Assembly: GCA_027618995.1 (NCBI GenBank)
Contig: JAQCGO010000003.1
Coordinates: 1-64,000, forward strand
Origin: Pseudomonadota bacterium
GTDB lineage: Bacteria > Pseudomonadota > Gammaproteobacteria > Steroidobacterales > Woeseiaceae
Length of the DNA: 64,000 nucleotides
Reading direction: 5' to 3'
The stretch's first letter is position 1, and each line of letters begins with the position of its first letter. Below the pieces are notes generated by a model, which was not told the origin of the DNA, did no database searches, and worked only from the letters and a program-made list of their open reading frames with translations. Both the position numbers and the translations under genes were made by a program. This document shows positions 28,535-39,389 of this stretch, piece after piece.

Positions 28535-28855
28535 CTAGTCGAATCGTCTCTTTTGCGAATCTCTTGCATGATGGTCGACAAGTTTTTCTTTGTGTTTTCT
28601 CACTCGTCGATCGAGTTTGTCTATCAAATCATCAATCGCGGCATACATGTCTTCTTCAACGGCATCGGCGTAAATCGTATCGCCATTCAGATTGACGGTT
28701 GCTTCGGCCTTATGTCGTAGTTTTTCGACTGTAAGGATGCAGTGTACGTCAGAAACAAGATCAAAATGCCGTTCTATTTTTTCGATTTTGCTCTCTACAT
28801 AACCACGCAGAGATTCGGTTACTTCGATGTGATGGCCTGAAACATTCAATTGCAT
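28535..28855 (-). CDS. hpf: Ribosome hibernation promoting factor, short form
   Basis: A 106-residue protein that binds the 30S decoding region and promotes 100S ribosome dimers in stationary phase. It starts MQLNVSGHHIEVTESLRGYV and ends with a basic tail (RRVRKHKEKLVDHH); there is no C-terminal dimerisation domain, so it is the short HPF type. The ATG at 28855 has GGAG six bases upstream, which decides the start over a TTG four codons earlier. It follows rpoN and precedes ptsN. Confidence 0.94.
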   Translation of the reverse strand: MQLNVSGHHIEVTESLRGYVESKIEKIERHFDLVSDVHCILTVEKLRHKAEATVNLNGDTIYADAVEEDMYAAIDDLIDKLDRRVRKHKEKLVDHHARDSQKRRFD

Positions 28856-28943
28856 GATTTGCTCCAATTAAAGATTGCTTGGACGATATTCGAAGAGCTA
28901 GCCGTCAACCTCCTTATGTAGTGTTCGATACGGTTTCCCGGGC

Positions 28944-30335
28944 CTAAATTGGGCGCCGCCTGCGTTCGCTCGACGAGGCAATATTCATGGCTTCACGGTA
29001 CTTCGCGACTGTCCGTCTGGCAACTGATATTCCTTCTGCCGCAAGTAAGTTCGCGATTTTGCTGTCGCTCAATGGCTTCGCCGGATTCTCGGCACCAATC
29101 AGCTTGCGAATTTTTGCGCGAACCGACGTAGACGACTGGTCTTCGCCATCCGCGGACGACAAATGCGAGGAAAAAAAGTACTTGAACTCAAAGACGCCGC
29201 GCGGCGTGTGCATATACTTGTTGGTCGTAACGCGGGAAATAGTCGATTCGTGCATGCCGATTTCTTCGGCGACATCGCGTAGGACCATCGGTTTCATCGC
29301 TTCTTCCCCTTGCTCCAGGAAATCCGTCTGCCGCGAGACAATCGAGGTGGCCACTTTCATCAGCGTCTCGTGGCGAATTTCGAGACTCCGGATCAGCCAG
29401 CGCGCTTCCTGCAACTGGGTGCGTAGCACCGCGTGATCGCCGCTGCCGCGAAGCAGGCGTGCGTACTGCTGATTGACGGACAAATGCGGGATCCCACGGG
29501 AGCTGACTTCAACCTGCCAGTGCTTGTCGACCCGGCGCACAAATACATCGGGGATAACGTACTCTGTCGATGCAGCACTGACTGCCAGGCCAGGTTTCGG
29601 ATTGCAGCTCCTGACCAGCGCCAGCGCGTCCTGTAAATCTTCCTCTGACGCCCTGAGGCTACGGCGCAACTCGCCGTAGTCGCGACTGGCGACCAGGTCG
29701 AGATGGTCCTGGGCCATGGCAATTGCGAGCGCGAGACCCTGGGTTTCGGGATCCAGCTGCTGTAACTGCAATATCAGGCACTCGGGAACGGATCGTGCGG
29801 CGACACCAATCGGATCCAGTCGTTGCACCTTGCGCAAGGTTTCTTCGACTTCGCCTACGGTAACATTGGTTTCCTCGTCGAGGTAGCTGGCAACTTCTTC
29901 GAGAGGCATCGTCAGATAGCCATCGTCGTTGATCGCATCAATAATTGCTTCGCCGATCAATGCCTGCCGTGCCGTGAAATCTTCAATTTCCAGCTGCCAG
30001 AGCAGGTGCTCGCGCAGGGTCTGGCCCGATTCGTCGGCAAAATCGGCGACCGGGCGAGCTTCACCGTTCCAGCCACCATCCTGAATGTTTTGTTCCGAGC
30101 GTGATTGCCAGATGTCTTCAGCGCGTAGGGTTTCGATCTCAGCCGTCGATTCGCCGTTGGTCTCGGGCACGTCGGGCAGGTCTTCCATCTCGAGCATTAT
30201 GTTTTCTTCGAGCGCATCCTGGATTTGTGCGCTGAGATCCAGGACGGGTAACTGCAACAGCCGAATCGCCTGTTGTAACTGAGGCGTCATCGTCAGCGAT
30301 TGGCCGGGCTTTAGTTGCAGCGAAAGTTTTAACAT
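28944..30335 (-). CDS. rpoN: RNA polymerase sigma-54 factor
   Basis: Sigma-54 directs RNA polymerase to -24/-12 promoters and needs an enhancer-binding ATPase. The Gln/Leu-rich activator domain (LKPGQSLTMTPQLQQAIRLL) leads the protein, an acidic region follows, and the C-terminal RpoN box reads ARRTVAKYREAM. It has about 463 residues. ATG 30335 gives MLKLSLQLKPGQ; a TTG three codons upstream is less likely. It comes 14 bases after lptB. Sigma-54 targets are not visible in this window. Confidence 0.96.
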   Translation of the reverse strand: MLKLSLQLKPGQSLTMTPQLQQAIRLLQLPVLDLSAQIQDALEENIMLEMEDLPDVPETNGESTAEIETLRAEDIWQSRSEQNIQDGGWNGEARPVADFADESGQTLREHLLWQLEIEDFTARQALIGEAIIDAINDDGYLTMPLEEVASYLDEETNVTVGEVEETLRKVQRLDPIGVAARSVPECLILQLQQLDPETQGLALAIAMAQDHLDLVASRDYGELRRSLRASEEDLQDALALVRSCNPKPGLAVSAASTEYVIPDVFVRRVDKHWQVEVSSRGIPHLSVNQQYARLLRGSGDHAVLRTQLQEARWLIRSLEIRHETLMKVATSIVSRQTDFLEQGEEAMKPMVLRDVAEEIGMHESTISRVTTNKYMHTPRGVFEFKYFFSSHLSSADGEDQSSTSVRAKIRKLIGAENPAKPLSDSKIANLLAAEGISVARRTVAKYREAMNIASSSERRRRPI

Positions 30336-30349
30336 GCCATGCAATATGC

Positions 30350-31075
30350 CTAGAGTTTAAACTCCTGTCCGAGATACACCTCACGTACGTGGTGATTCTC
30401 AAGTATCTCGGCCGGCGAGCCCGAAGCGATCAAACTGCCGTCACTCAGTATATAGGCTCTACCGCAAATTCCGAGAGTTTCGCGGACGTTGTGGTCGGTG
30501 ATTAATACTCCAATATCGCGCGCGCACAAGTGTTTGATAATGCGTTGAATATCGAGGACAGAAATGGGGTCGACTCCGGCGAACGGTTCGTCGAGTAACA
30601 CGAACGACGGATTTGCAGCCAGCGCTCGGGCGATTTCCACGCGCCGTCGTTCGCCTCCCGAAAGGCTGATGCCAATGCTTGCCCGGACGTGACCCACGTG
30701 CAATTCGCCGAGCAGATTTTCGAGTTCCTGTTCGCGGCCGGCGCGGTCCAGATCCTCGCGTAACTCCAGAATGGCAAGAATGTTTTGTGCCACCGTCAGC
30801 TTGCGAAAAATGGATACTTCTTGCGGCAGGTAGCCCAGTCCCAACTTGGCGCGGCGATGCATGGGCAACGCCGTGAGATCTTTGCCGTCCAGCAGGATGC
30901 TGCCCTTGTCCGCTGCGATCAGGCCGACGATCATGTAGAACGCCGTGGTCTTGCCGGCACCGTTGGGCCCAAGCAAACCCACGACTTCGCCGCTTCTTAT
31001 TTCCAGTGACAGGGTCTTGACGACTTCGCGCAGTTTGTAGCTCTTGGAGATTTCCTGAACACTGAGGAGGCTCAT
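30350..31075 (-). CDS. lptB: LPS export ABC transporter ATPase
   Basis: The cytoplasmic ATPase that powers extraction of LPS from the inner membrane with LptF, LptG and LptC. Walker A is [17 protein letters not shown], the ABC signature is [16 protein letters not shown], and Walker B with its Glu is [13 protein letters not shown]. It is 241 residues long. Its ATG overlaps the lptA stop by four bases. lptF and lptG are not in the window. Confidence 0.97.
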   Translation of the reverse strand: MSLLSVQEISKSYKLREVVKTLSLEIRSGEVVGLLGPNGAGKTTAFYMIVGLIAADKGSILLDGKDLTALPMHRRAKLGLGYLPQEVSIFRKLTVAQNILAILELREDLDRAGREQELENLLGELHVGHVRASIGISLSGGERRRVEIARALAANPSFVLLDEPFAGVDPISVLDIQRIIKHLCARDIGVLITDHNVRETLGICGRAYILSDGSLIASGSPAEILENHHVREVYLGQEFKL

Positions 31076-31692
31076 GGATCGGCGGCCCCGGCCTCAACCT
31101 CAATGTCTGGCGCCGGGGTATCGCCCGGCGTATAGATAATTTTTACTTTGTCGTCGCCATTGCCGGTTGACTGCGCCTTAATGCGTTGTTCGACGATGTT
31201 GTAGGCGAGGTAACTGGACGAGATTCGGTTGCCACGCTCGGTAATGACCGCATTGTCGGCAAACTCCATAATGCCGGTGGCGAGATCGTATTCGAGCTGG
31301 CCCGCCTCGCCATACGTAATCTCATCACTATCGGGTCGCCGCAAAGCAAACGTCGCCGGCGATCCCTTGATGGATGCCAGTCGCAAAGTGTGATCGCTGA
31401 ATTTCAAATCGGCTGACGCGCATTCGATATGACCGTTTTCAACATCAATAATGACGTTGCCCTCAAAGCGCCACACGCTGTCCTGAAAATCGAGTTTGCT
31501 GGCGCGGCCCTGATCGGCCGACACGCCCATCTCCCCCTGGGATAAGCGCAATCCCCGAAACATCAGCATCGAATTCTTGCCGTCCCAGTCCGTCGAATCT
31601 GCGTCAAGGGAAATTGGCAACCGCAGGTCCGCCACCTGGGCACCGAGCAGGTTTGGCAGGAGCAGCAGGCAGGCGAGGCCAAGCCGCTTCAA
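31072..31692 (-). CDS. lptA: Periplasmic LPS transport protein LptA
   Basis: LptA forms the periplasmic beta-jellyroll bridge carrying LPS from LptC to LptD. The 206-residue precursor has a signal peptide ([20 protein letters not shown]). The repeated OstA-type pattern follows, for example [20 protein letters not shown] and [20 protein letters not shown]. The C-terminal tail is Pro/Asp/Glu-rich. It is joined to lptC upstream and lptB downstream by four-base overlaps. Confidence 0.93.
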   Translation of the reverse strand: MKRLGLACLLLLPNLLGAQVADLRLPISLDADSTDWDGKNSMLMFRGLRLSQGEMGVSADQGRASKLDFQDSVWRFEGNVIIDVENGHIECASADLKFSDHTLRLASIKGSPATFALRRPDSDEITYGEAGQLEYDLATGIMEFADNAVITERGNRISSSYLAYNIVEQRIKAQSTGNGDDKVKIIYTPGDTPAPDIEVEAGAADP

Positions 31693-32246
31693 GGTGCGAA
31701 TTTCCCGTTCACGTTGGATTTCAGTTCCAGCCGATTCTCCTGCAGCGATGCTAGCATGCCGGTCGCTGTCAGGCTGCGAGCGCCGATGCGGATTTGCACG
31801 CGCTGATCCGTTTCTGCAATGTAGCTCACCGGATCCAGTTCCAGATAAGGCGTGCGTATTTCGGTGTCGTTGCCTGAGAAACCCTCACTGCTCAATGCCC
31901 GAACGTGGCCGCTAAGTCGAACTCTCTGCTCACCCTGATTGAGCAGGGCGGAATCCGCGTTAACGATCCACGGGACGTCGCTGGCAGGTGAGTAGTTGAT
32001 GAGTACGTCGGTGAACACAATTTCGTCGCCGCCACGTTGTTCGGCATGTTTCGCCTGGATCTCGTACAGCAGTCCGCCGTCGGGGCCGGTGCCAAGAATG
32101 CGCGCCGATTTCAGGTAATAGCCGCGGTGCGGCGACTCGACCGCCGTATTGGATGTGTCGTCGGATTCAACTTGTCGCGCGAGGTACCAACTTCCAAGCG
32201 CAGCTGCCGTAAGCGCGACGGTGACAAAAATGTTTCGTGGGCTCAC
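31689..32246 (-). CDS. lptC: LPS export protein LptC
   Basis: A bitopic inner-membrane protein with a periplasmic jellyroll that receives LPS from LptBFG. The GTG at 32246 overlaps the kdsC stop (GTGA) and has GGGAAG just upstream, so I prefer it to an upstream ATG at 32336 that would lie deep in kdsC. The product is about 185 residues, with one N-terminal helix (FVTVALTAAALGSWYLA) and later LINYSPASDVPWIV and LSGHVRALSSEGF. Confidence 0.92.
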   Translation of the reverse strand: MSPRNIFVTVALTAAALGSWYLARQVESDDTSNTAVESPHRGYYLKSARILGTGPDGGLLYEIQAKHAEQRGGDEIVFTDVLINYSPASDVPWIVNADSALLNQGEQRVRLSGHVRALSSEGFSGNDTEIRTPYLELDPVSYIAETDQRVQIRIGARSLTATGMLASLQENRLELKSNVNGKFAP

Positions 32247-32752
32247 GTAGCTTCCCGCTGACGCGCACTCAGCAGCAGGTCGCAAACCTCGCGCACTGCG
32301 CCGAACCCGCCGCTCGCGTTCGTCGAATAGTCGCATGCATCGTGCAATTCCTGCATGGCATTGGCGACCGCGAAGGAAACACCAACTCTGGCAAGCAGCG
32401 GCAAGTCCGGTACGTCATCGCCAACGTAAGCGCATTCTTCCGCCGTGATACCGAGTGCCTCGACCATGCTGTCAAATGCCGCTATTTTATCGCTGCAACC
32501 CTGTACGACGTGCCGTACGCCGAGGTCATCCATGCGCAAAGCGACTGCAGCGGAGTTGCGACCGCTGATAACGGCTACTTCAACACCGGCCGCTAGCAGT
32601 CGCCGAATGCCAAAACCGTCCTGCGTGCAAAATGCTTTCGATTCGACGCCAGTATCGGACAGGTAGAAACGACCGTCCGTAAAAACACCGTCGACATCAA
32701 AGGCGACGAACCGTACGCGTGCCAGGTCGGCTGCGGGGCGTTGCACGCTCAC
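32243..32752 (-). CDS. kdsC: KDO-8-phosphate phosphatase
   Basis: A HAD-superfamily phosphatase of 169 residues that dephosphorylates KDO 8-phosphate on the path to the LPS inner core. The nucleophile motif is FDVDGVFTDGRFYL; VISGRNSAAV and the Asp-rich motif III AYVGDDVPDLPLL follow. There is no large cap domain, as expected for tetrameric KdsC. It overlaps kdsD and lptC by four bases each. Confidence 0.96.
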   Translation of the reverse strand: MSVQRPAADLARVRFVAFDVDGVFTDGRFYLSDTGVESKAFCTQDGFGIRRLLAAGVEVAVISGRNSAAVALRMDDLGVRHVVQGCSDKIAAFDSMVEALGITAEECAYVGDDVPDLPLLARVGVSFAVANAMQELHDACDYSTNASGGFGAVREVCDLLLSARQREAT

Positions 32753-33732
32753 ATTATTCCTGCGCGAAACAGGTCGTGAATATTCAGAGCGCCCACCAGT
32801 CGTTGTTCCGCGTCAGATACCAGCAGTGACGTAATCTTGTTTTCCTCCATCACCCGAACGGCTTCGACTGCCAGCACATCGGCGGTGATCGTCTTGCAGT
32901 GCGTGTGCATGATCGTCTTCATCCGGGTTGTACGTACATCGACACCGTCGTCGAGCGCGCGGCGCAGGTCACCGTCAGTAAATATGCCGGCTATGCGGCC
33001 CTGTGCGTCGACAACGGCTGTCATGCCAAGCCCTTTCTCCGTCATTTCCAGCAGGCCATCGGTCAGAAAAACGTCGGGCGCGACCGCCGGGATGGCGTTA
33101 TCAATCCGCATCACATCAGCCACTCGCAATATCAGCCGCTTGCCGAGGCTGCCGCTTGGATGCAACATTGCAAAGTCTTCGGCCGTGAAACCGCGAATTT
33201 TTAACAGCGCGACCGCGAGCGCGTCACCCATGGCCAGGGTCGCAGTAGTGCTGGCGGTTGGCGCCAGATTCAGCGGGCACGCCTCTTCAGCCACGCTGAC
33301 ATCGAGATGTACGTCGGCGGCTTTGGCCAGCGTCGATTTCGGATTGCCCGTCAGCGAGAGGAGCTTGGCGCCCATGCGCTTGACCAGGGGCAGTATCGTG
33401 ACTACCTCGGCCGTCTCACCGGAATAGGAAACTGCGAGCAGCACATCCTGCGCAGTGATCATGCCGAGGTCACCGTGACTGGCTTCCCCGGGGTGCATGA
33501 AAAACGCCGGTGTGCCGGTGCTGGCGAGCGTCGCCGCAATCTTGCTGCTGATTTGGCCGGACTTGCCCATACCGGTAACGACGATGCGCCCGGACGTATC
33601 CAGGCACAGCCGGCAGGCCGCCACAAACGAGTCATCGAGGCGTTGCCGCAAGCCAGCTACGGCGCGAGCCTCGATGTCGAGCACGTCGCCGGCCAGCGCT
33701 ATGAGTTGTTCATTTGTCAGTTTTTCTGCCAA
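32749..33732 (-). CDS. kdsD: Arabinose-5-phosphate isomerase
   Basis: It makes arabinose 5-phosphate from ribulose 5-phosphate, the first dedicated step to KDO. An N-terminal SIS domain has VTGMGKSGQISSKIAAT and FFMHPGEASHGDLGMI; two C-terminal CBS domains follow (VMRIDNAIPAV, then MKTIMHTHCKTITADVLAVE). It is 327 residues long. It begins the overlapping kdsD-kdsC-lptC-lptA-lptB run, 24 bases after yrbG. Confidence 0.95.
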   Translation of the reverse strand: MAEKLTNEQLIALAGDVLDIEARAVAGLRQRLDDSFVAACRLCLDTSGRIVVTGMGKSGQISSKIAATLASTGTPAFFMHPGEASHGDLGMITAQDVLLAVSYSGETAEVVTILPLVKRMGAKLLSLTGNPKSTLAKAADVHLDVSVAEEACPLNLAPTASTTATLAMGDALAVALLKIRGFTAEDFAMLHPSGSLGKRLILRVADVMRIDNAIPAVAPDVFLTDGLLEMTEKGLGMTAVVDAQGRIAGIFTDGDLRRALDDGVDVRTTRMKTIMHTHCKTITADVLAVEAVRVMEENKITSLLVSDAEQRLVGALNIHDLFRAGIM

Positions 33733-33756
33733 GAGCGTGCCCCGGGGCAGTGAGCG

Positions 33757-34731
33757 TCAGTGCATTCTAACGTTTTGCAGGACAACGTAGGCATCGTATG
33801 CGAGAAAAGCCGCAAGCAGGGCGAAACCTTCAATTCGGGACAGCTCGCTTTTGCCATCGTAATCGTAGGTCATGGCGAACAAAACCAGCGTAAATGCGAC
33901 CATGACGAAGATGTGCAGTGACAAAACCGATTGCTCCACTCCAATAGGCGCTATGACCGCAGCCACACCGACGACACCGAGCAGGTTGAAGATATTGGAG
34001 CCAACGATATTGCCAATTGCGAGCCCATATTCGCCGCGCAAGGCGCTGACCAGGGACACAGCCAGTTCCGGCAGGCTGGTACCGAGTGCAACCAGCAGAA
34101 TGCCAATGACAAGGTCACTGACCTCGAAGTACTCGGCAATCGAAATCGACCCCTTGACCAGCAAGTGCGCGCCGAGCAAAAGCGAGACAAGACCGACCGT
34201 CAGCCAGATTATTGCCTTGCCCATTTTAATGTCTTTTGGAATTTCGGCCGCGTATTCACTCTGCATCGGGTCCGTTGACGCCGATCGAACACTGATGCGG
34301 ATCAGCCAGATCAACACGATGACCAGGCCGACCAGTAGCACCACGCCGTCGATGCGGCTCAGGTAAGCGTCGAGAAACAACGACACGGTCAATAATGTCA
34401 CGGCCAGCAGAACGGGCATTTCCCGGCGCATGGTCAGCGAGCGCATCGGGATGGGCCGGATGACTGCGAAGCAGCCCAGCACCAGCCCGATGTTGACAAT
34501 GTTCGAACCGATCGCGTTGCCGAATGCGAGGCCAGGCTGGCCGCGGAGCGAGGCAAGTACCGAGACCATGACCTCGGGCGCCGAGGTCGCAAACCCGACG
34601 ACAGTGAGACCAATGAGCAAAGGGGCGACGCCGAGGTTGCGAGCCATTGCGGCTGCGCCATGTACGAATCGATCCGCACCCCAGACCAGGAGCACGAGGC
34701 CGGACATTACGAGAAGAACGTAGCCAAGCAT
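33757..34731 (-). CDS. yrbG: CaCA-family calcium/sodium antiporter
   Basis: A 324-residue inner-membrane exchanger with two inverted halves. The alpha repeats, which form the ion site, are GFATSAPEVMVSVLASLRGQ and ALGTSLPELAVSLVSALRG, each followed by a GNxxGSNIxN motif (GNAIGSNIVNIG and GNIVGSNIFNLL). An acidic or polar loop lies between them. It is the YrbG type that commonly precedes kdsD. Its start faces ibaG across 122 bases. Confidence 0.94.
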   Translation of the reverse strand: MLGYVLLVMSGLVLLVWGADRFVHGAAAMARNLGVAPLLIGLTVVGFATSAPEVMVSVLASLRGQPGLAFGNAIGSNIVNIGLVLGCFAVIRPIPMRSLTMRREMPVLLAVTLLTVSLFLDAYLSRIDGVVLLVGLVIVLIWLIRISVRSASTDPMQSEYAAEIPKDIKMGKAIIWLTVGLVSLLLGAHLLVKGSISIAEYFEVSDLVIGILLVALGTSLPELAVSLVSALRGEYGLAIGNIVGSNIFNLLGVVGVAAVIAPIGVEQSVLSLHIFVMVAFTLVLFAMTYDYDGKSELSRIEGFALLAAFLAYDAYVVLQNVRMH

Positions 34732-34853
34732 GAATTCGACCTGCCAATACCGGTTCGGGGCCGGTTATCATACACAAACGCAGAAGGGTGTTGGGAAGCT
34801 CGACGGTTTCCCGGTACACTGCGCGCCCAGCCAGTCTATGCAGAAACATAACG

Positions 34854-35096
34854 ATGAATCCTGCCGCCATTAGCCAGTTGATCGAAGCCGGCTTTGACAA
34901 AGCTGAGGTCAAGGTATCGAGCGATGACAACACTCATTTTGAGGCGCTTGTCGTAGCCGAAGAATTTACGGGGAAGCGGGCGCTGGCGAGACACCAGCTC
35001 ATCTATAAGACTCTGGGTACCCTGGTGGGCAATGAAATTCACGCGCTGTCGATTCGGGCTTACACGCCGGACGAATGGCGGCAACAGTCGGAATGA
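34854..35096 (+). CDS. ibaG: BolA-family protein IbaG
   Basis: An 80-residue BolA-type protein, thought to act with monothiol glutaredoxins in iron-sulfur trafficking or acid response. It contains the family core VKVSSDDNTHFEALVVAEEF and ALARHQLIYKTLG, with the invariant His in ARHQ. ATG 34854 is the family-like start; the upstream open frame is not conserved. It precedes murA by 6 bases. The mla genes that often sit upstream in enterobacteria are absent. Confidence 0.93.
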   Translation: MNPAAISQLIEAGFDKAEVKVSSDDNTHFEALVVAEEFTGKRALARHQLIYKTLGTLVGNEIHALSIRAYTPDEWRQQSE

Positions 35097-36472
<1,376 letters not shown>

Positions 36473-37372
36473 CTAGCGTTGCGACACTATGGGATCGCCA
36501 TTGATTGCCAGGATCACATCACCACGCTCCAGTCCCGCGGTTGCGGCAGGGCTGTCCGGCTCGAAGCCCATCCAGCCACGTACCACCCTGCCATGCTGTT
36601 TGAGTTCTTCAATGACACCGCGTACCAGATCGACGGGTATCGCAAAACTGATACCTTCGGTGCCCGGATCCTGCTGTAGAACGGCGGTGTTGATTCCGAT
36701 CAATTCACCGTGGACGTTGATCAATGCGCCGCCCGAGTTGCCGGCATTAATCGCGGCGTCCGTCTGGATATAACTTTCAAAAGTGTTCAGATCGATTTCG
36801 CCACGGCCGGTCGCACTGACGATACCCAGGGTGACCGATTTGCTCAGTCCATATGGGTTGCCAATAGCCAGCACAACGTCACTGACGCGCAATTGTCCGG
36901 AATTGCCGAGCGCGATAGCCGGAATCGGGCCCATATTGACCTTGAGCAGCGCGAGATCGGTTTCTGCATCGACGCCGATAACCTCGGGTTCGGCGAAGCG
37001 CCCGTCACTGAACTGCACATTGATCTCGGCAACGGCGTTCACGACGTGGAAATTGGTTACCAGATAACCGTCCGGGTCGATAACCACGGCGGATCCGGCG
37101 CTGGATTCGATGCGAAATCGCGGCCGCTCATCGGCCGATGAGCTGTATTCGACCAGGCGTTTCGTGTAGACGCTGACGACAGCAGGGGCGCTGATGTCCA
37201 CGGCGTCGGCATAGCTGGCGGGTGCCAGCCTGCTGTTGGCCGTGAGCTCTGGCAGCAGGTCGGGGCGAAAAATAACGACGAGAAATGCCACCGCCAACCC
37301 AACAATGATTGACTGCAACACAAACAACAGCGCTGATTTTGCTCCTGACAACAAAATTACCTTGAGAATCAA
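36473..37372 (-). CDS. DegS/AlgW-like periplasmic serine protease, PDZ-truncated
   Basis: A membrane-anchored HtrA-type protease that in relatives cuts the anti-sigma factor RseA/MucA. One N-terminal helix (IIVGLAVAFLVVIF) anchors it. The triad is complete: His109 in VTNFHVVNA, Asp139 in ETDLALLKV, Ser213 in NAGNSGGALIN. The PDZ domain is defective in two ways. GWMGFEPDSPAATAGL runs straight on, lacking the roughly 30 residues usually between the first PDZ strand and the GPAxxAG helix. Then an in-frame TAG (36475-36473) ends the protein after DPIVSQR, although PDZ-like sequence continues. PDZ loss could leave the protease unregulated or inactive. The start is uncertain; a TTG about 15 codons later is possible. 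Confidence 0.8.
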   Translation of the reverse strand: MILKVILLSGAKSALLFVLQSIIVGLAVAFLVVIFRPDLLPELTANSRLAPASYADAVDISAPAVVSVYTKRLVEYSSSADERPRFRIESSAGSAVVIDPDGYLVTNFHVVNAVAEINVQFSDGRFAEPEVIGVDAETDLALLKVNMGPIPAIALGNSGQLRVSDVVLAIGNPYGLSKSVTLGIVSATGRGEIDLNTFESYIQTDAAINAGNSGGALINVHGELIGINTAVLQQDPGTEGISFAIPVDLVRGVIEELKQHGRVVRGWMGFEPDSPAATAGLERGDVILAINGDPIVSQR

Positions 37373-37415
37373 ACCGTTTTGGCAGTTGACCTAGCGAAAA
37401 TCGCATATCCCCGTA

Positions 37416-37421
37416 TATAAT
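37416..37421 (+). promoter_or_regulatory. Putative -10 element for petABC
   Basis: A perfect TATAAT lies 129 bases before petA in the 178-base divergent region. The only good -35 (TTGACC, 37386-37391) is 24 bases away, too far; at 17 bases the sequence is AGCGAA. The small palindrome GCGAAAATCGC (37394-37404) lies where an activator might bind. Confidence 0.4.
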
Positions 37422-37550
37422 GCGCGCTCAATTTTCGCAAGCTGTCCGGGCTACTTATCATCCTGCCGAGTAATCGGGATTGCTGCAAATCTATCAGTAA
37501 CGACATAAAACCAAAAACGCGCCAGACGGCGGGACGTATGGGAGTGCCTG

Positions 37551-38147
37551 ATGAACGAAGACAACGTGGATCGCATTGATCGCAACCGGCGTCATTTTCT
37601 AACTGTAGCAACGATCACTACCGGCGTAGTCGGTGCGGGTCTTGCTACATTTCCTTTTCTGGCTTCACTGAAGCCAAGCGCAAGGGCGCAGGCGCTTGGT
37701 GCGCCTGTTGAAGTTGCTGTCGGGTCTCTGCAGCCCGGGGAAATGATACGAGTGCTGTGGCGAGGCAGGCTGGTATTCGTACTGCGACGTACGGCTACCA
37801 TGCTGGAGCGCCTGGCCGACGGCCTGGACCAGCTGCGCGACCCGGATTCGGCAGAGGTCGGGCAACAACCGGTGTACGCCGTGAATGCAACACGTTCGCT
37901 GCGGCCGGAAATCCTTGTCGTCGAGGGTTCGTGTACCCATCTCGGCTGCGCGCCACTGGAAGATTTTGACCTGCGGCCGGCCGAAAACTGGCACGGCGGT
38001 TTTTTCTGTCCGTGTCATGGATCGAAGTTCGATCTGGCCGGGCGCGTATATAAGGGTGTACCCGCGCCCACCAATCTGCGCGTACCACCGTACCGATTCG
38101 TCCGGGACGACCTGATTTTGATCGGGCAGGATACGGGAGCAGCGTAA
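37551..38147 (+). CDS. petA: Ubiquinol-cytochrome c reductase, Rieske iron-sulfur subunit
   Basis: The [2Fe-2S] subunit of cytochrome bc1 that takes the first electron from ubiquinol. A twin-arginine signal-anchor (RNRRHFLTVATITTGVVGAG) leads the 198-residue protein. Cluster ligands are in CTHLGC (from Cys128) and CPCHGSKFD (from Cys153); each block gives one Cys and one His ligand, with an extra disulfide pair. It is the first gene of petABC and its stop shares a base with the petB start. Confidence 0.97.
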   Translation: MNEDNVDRIDRNRRHFLTVATITTGVVGAGLATFPFLASLKPSARAQALGAPVEVAVGSLQPGEMIRVLWRGRLVFVLRRTATMLERLADGLDQLRDPDSAEVGQQPVYAVNATRSLRPEILVVEGSCTHLGCAPLEDFDLRPAENWHGGFFCPCHGSKFDLAGRVYKGVPAPTNLRVPPYRFVRDDLILIGQDTGAA

Positions 38148-39388
38148 TGGCCAGAATCGAAGCAGAAGTCGGCAAACCGCAGGGCGGATTCATGCAGTGG
38201 ATCGACGATCGTTTCCCGTGGACTTCAACGATGAAGTATCACGTCACCGAGTACTACACCTCCAAGAACTTCAATTTTTGGTACGTGTTTGGCGTGCTCG
38301 CGATGGTCGTTCTGGTCATTCAGCTGGTGACCGGCATATTCCTGACGATGAATTACAAGCCGTCGGCCGACGAAGCATTTGCGTCAGTCGAGTACATCAT
38401 GCGCGACGTGGAGTGGGGCTGGCTGATTCGCTATATGCACTCTACCGGTGCCTCGTTCTTTTTCATCGTTGTTTACCTGCACATGTTTCGGGCGATGTTG
38501 TACGGCTCGTACAAGAAGCCACGTGAGCTGATCTGGCTCATTGGCATGATGATATTTTTTGTCCTGATGGCTGAGGCATTTGCCGGTTATCTGCTGCCCT
38601 GGGGTCAAATGTCCTACTGGGGCGCGCAGGTCATAATTTCATTGTTCGGCGCGATTCCCGGCATCGGTGAGGCGCTGGTTGAGATCATCCGTGGCGATTA
38701 CTCGATTTCCGATATCACACTGAATCGATTCTTTGCGTTGCATGTAATTGCGCTGCCACTGGCGTTGGTCGGGCTCGTTTTCGTGCATATCGTGGCTTTG
38801 CACGAGGTCGGCTCTAACAACCCGGACGGCATCGAGATCAAAGAGCACAAGGGGCCGGATGGCATACCCCTGGATGGCGTCGCGTTTCATCCGTATCACA
38901 CGACCAAGGACCTGGTCGCGATCATCATTTTCCTGATCATTTTCTCGTTTGTGTTGTTCTTTGCGCCGGAGATGGGTGGATACTTTCTCGAACACGCGAA
39001 TTTCGAGCCCGCCAATCTGAAAGCAACACCGGAACACATTGCGCCGGTCTGGTACTTCACCCCGTTCTACGCGATTTTGCGCGCGGTGCCGGACAAGCTG
39101 TGGGGCTTCATCCTGTTTGGTTCATCGGTGTTGCTACCGGTATTCCTGCCCTGGCTTGACCGGGCGCGGGTGAAGTCAATTCGCTATCGCGGCTGGATAT
39201 ACAAGTCCGCGCTCGGCATTTTCGTGGTTAGTTTCGTGGCGCTCGGCTGGCTGGGAACGCAACCGGCCAGCGAAACTTATGTACTCATCGCGAGAATATT
39301 TTCGGTTATCTACTTCGCGTTTTTCCTGTTGATGCCGTACTACACAACAGTCGACAAGACCAAGCCCGTGCCGGACAGGGTGGTTTGA
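38147..39388 (+). CDS. petB: Cytochrome b subunit of the bc1 complex
   Basis: The 413-residue membrane core of bc1, carrying two b hemes and the two quinol sites. About eight helices are present. Heme-ligand regions are seen in IRYMHSTGASFFFIVVYLHM and FFALHVIALPLALVGLVFVH, and the Qo-site PEWY-type motif appears as APVWYFTPFYAI. It is full-length (b6 and subunit IV regions fused), as in proteobacteria. It starts one base inside the petA stop and is followed one base later by petC. Confidence 0.97.
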   Translation: MARIEAEVGKPQGGFMQWIDDRFPWTSTMKYHVTEYYTSKNFNFWYVFGVLAMVVLVIQLVTGIFLTMNYKPSADEAFASVEYIMRDVEWGWLIRYMHSTGASFFFIVVYLHMFRAMLYGSYKKPRELIWLIGMMIFFVLMAEAFAGYLLPWGQMSYWGAQVIISLFGAIPGIGEALVEIIRGDYSISDITLNRFFALHVIALPLALVGLVFVHIVALHEVGSNNPDGIEIKEHKGPDGIPLDGVAFHPYHTTKDLVAIIIFLIIFSFVLFFAPEMGGYFLEHANFEPANLKATPEHIAPVWYFTPFYAILRAVPDKLWGFILFGSSVLLPVFLPWLDRARVKSIRYRGWIYKSALGIFVVSFVALGWLGTQPASETYVLIARIFSVIYFAFFLLMPYYTTVDKTKPVPDRVV

Positions 39389-39389
39389 T

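Noticed and set aside
37386-37421. TTGACC and TATAAT as a single petABC promoter
   Set aside because: The spacer is 24 bases, too long for sigma-70; only the -10 is kept as a tentative element.
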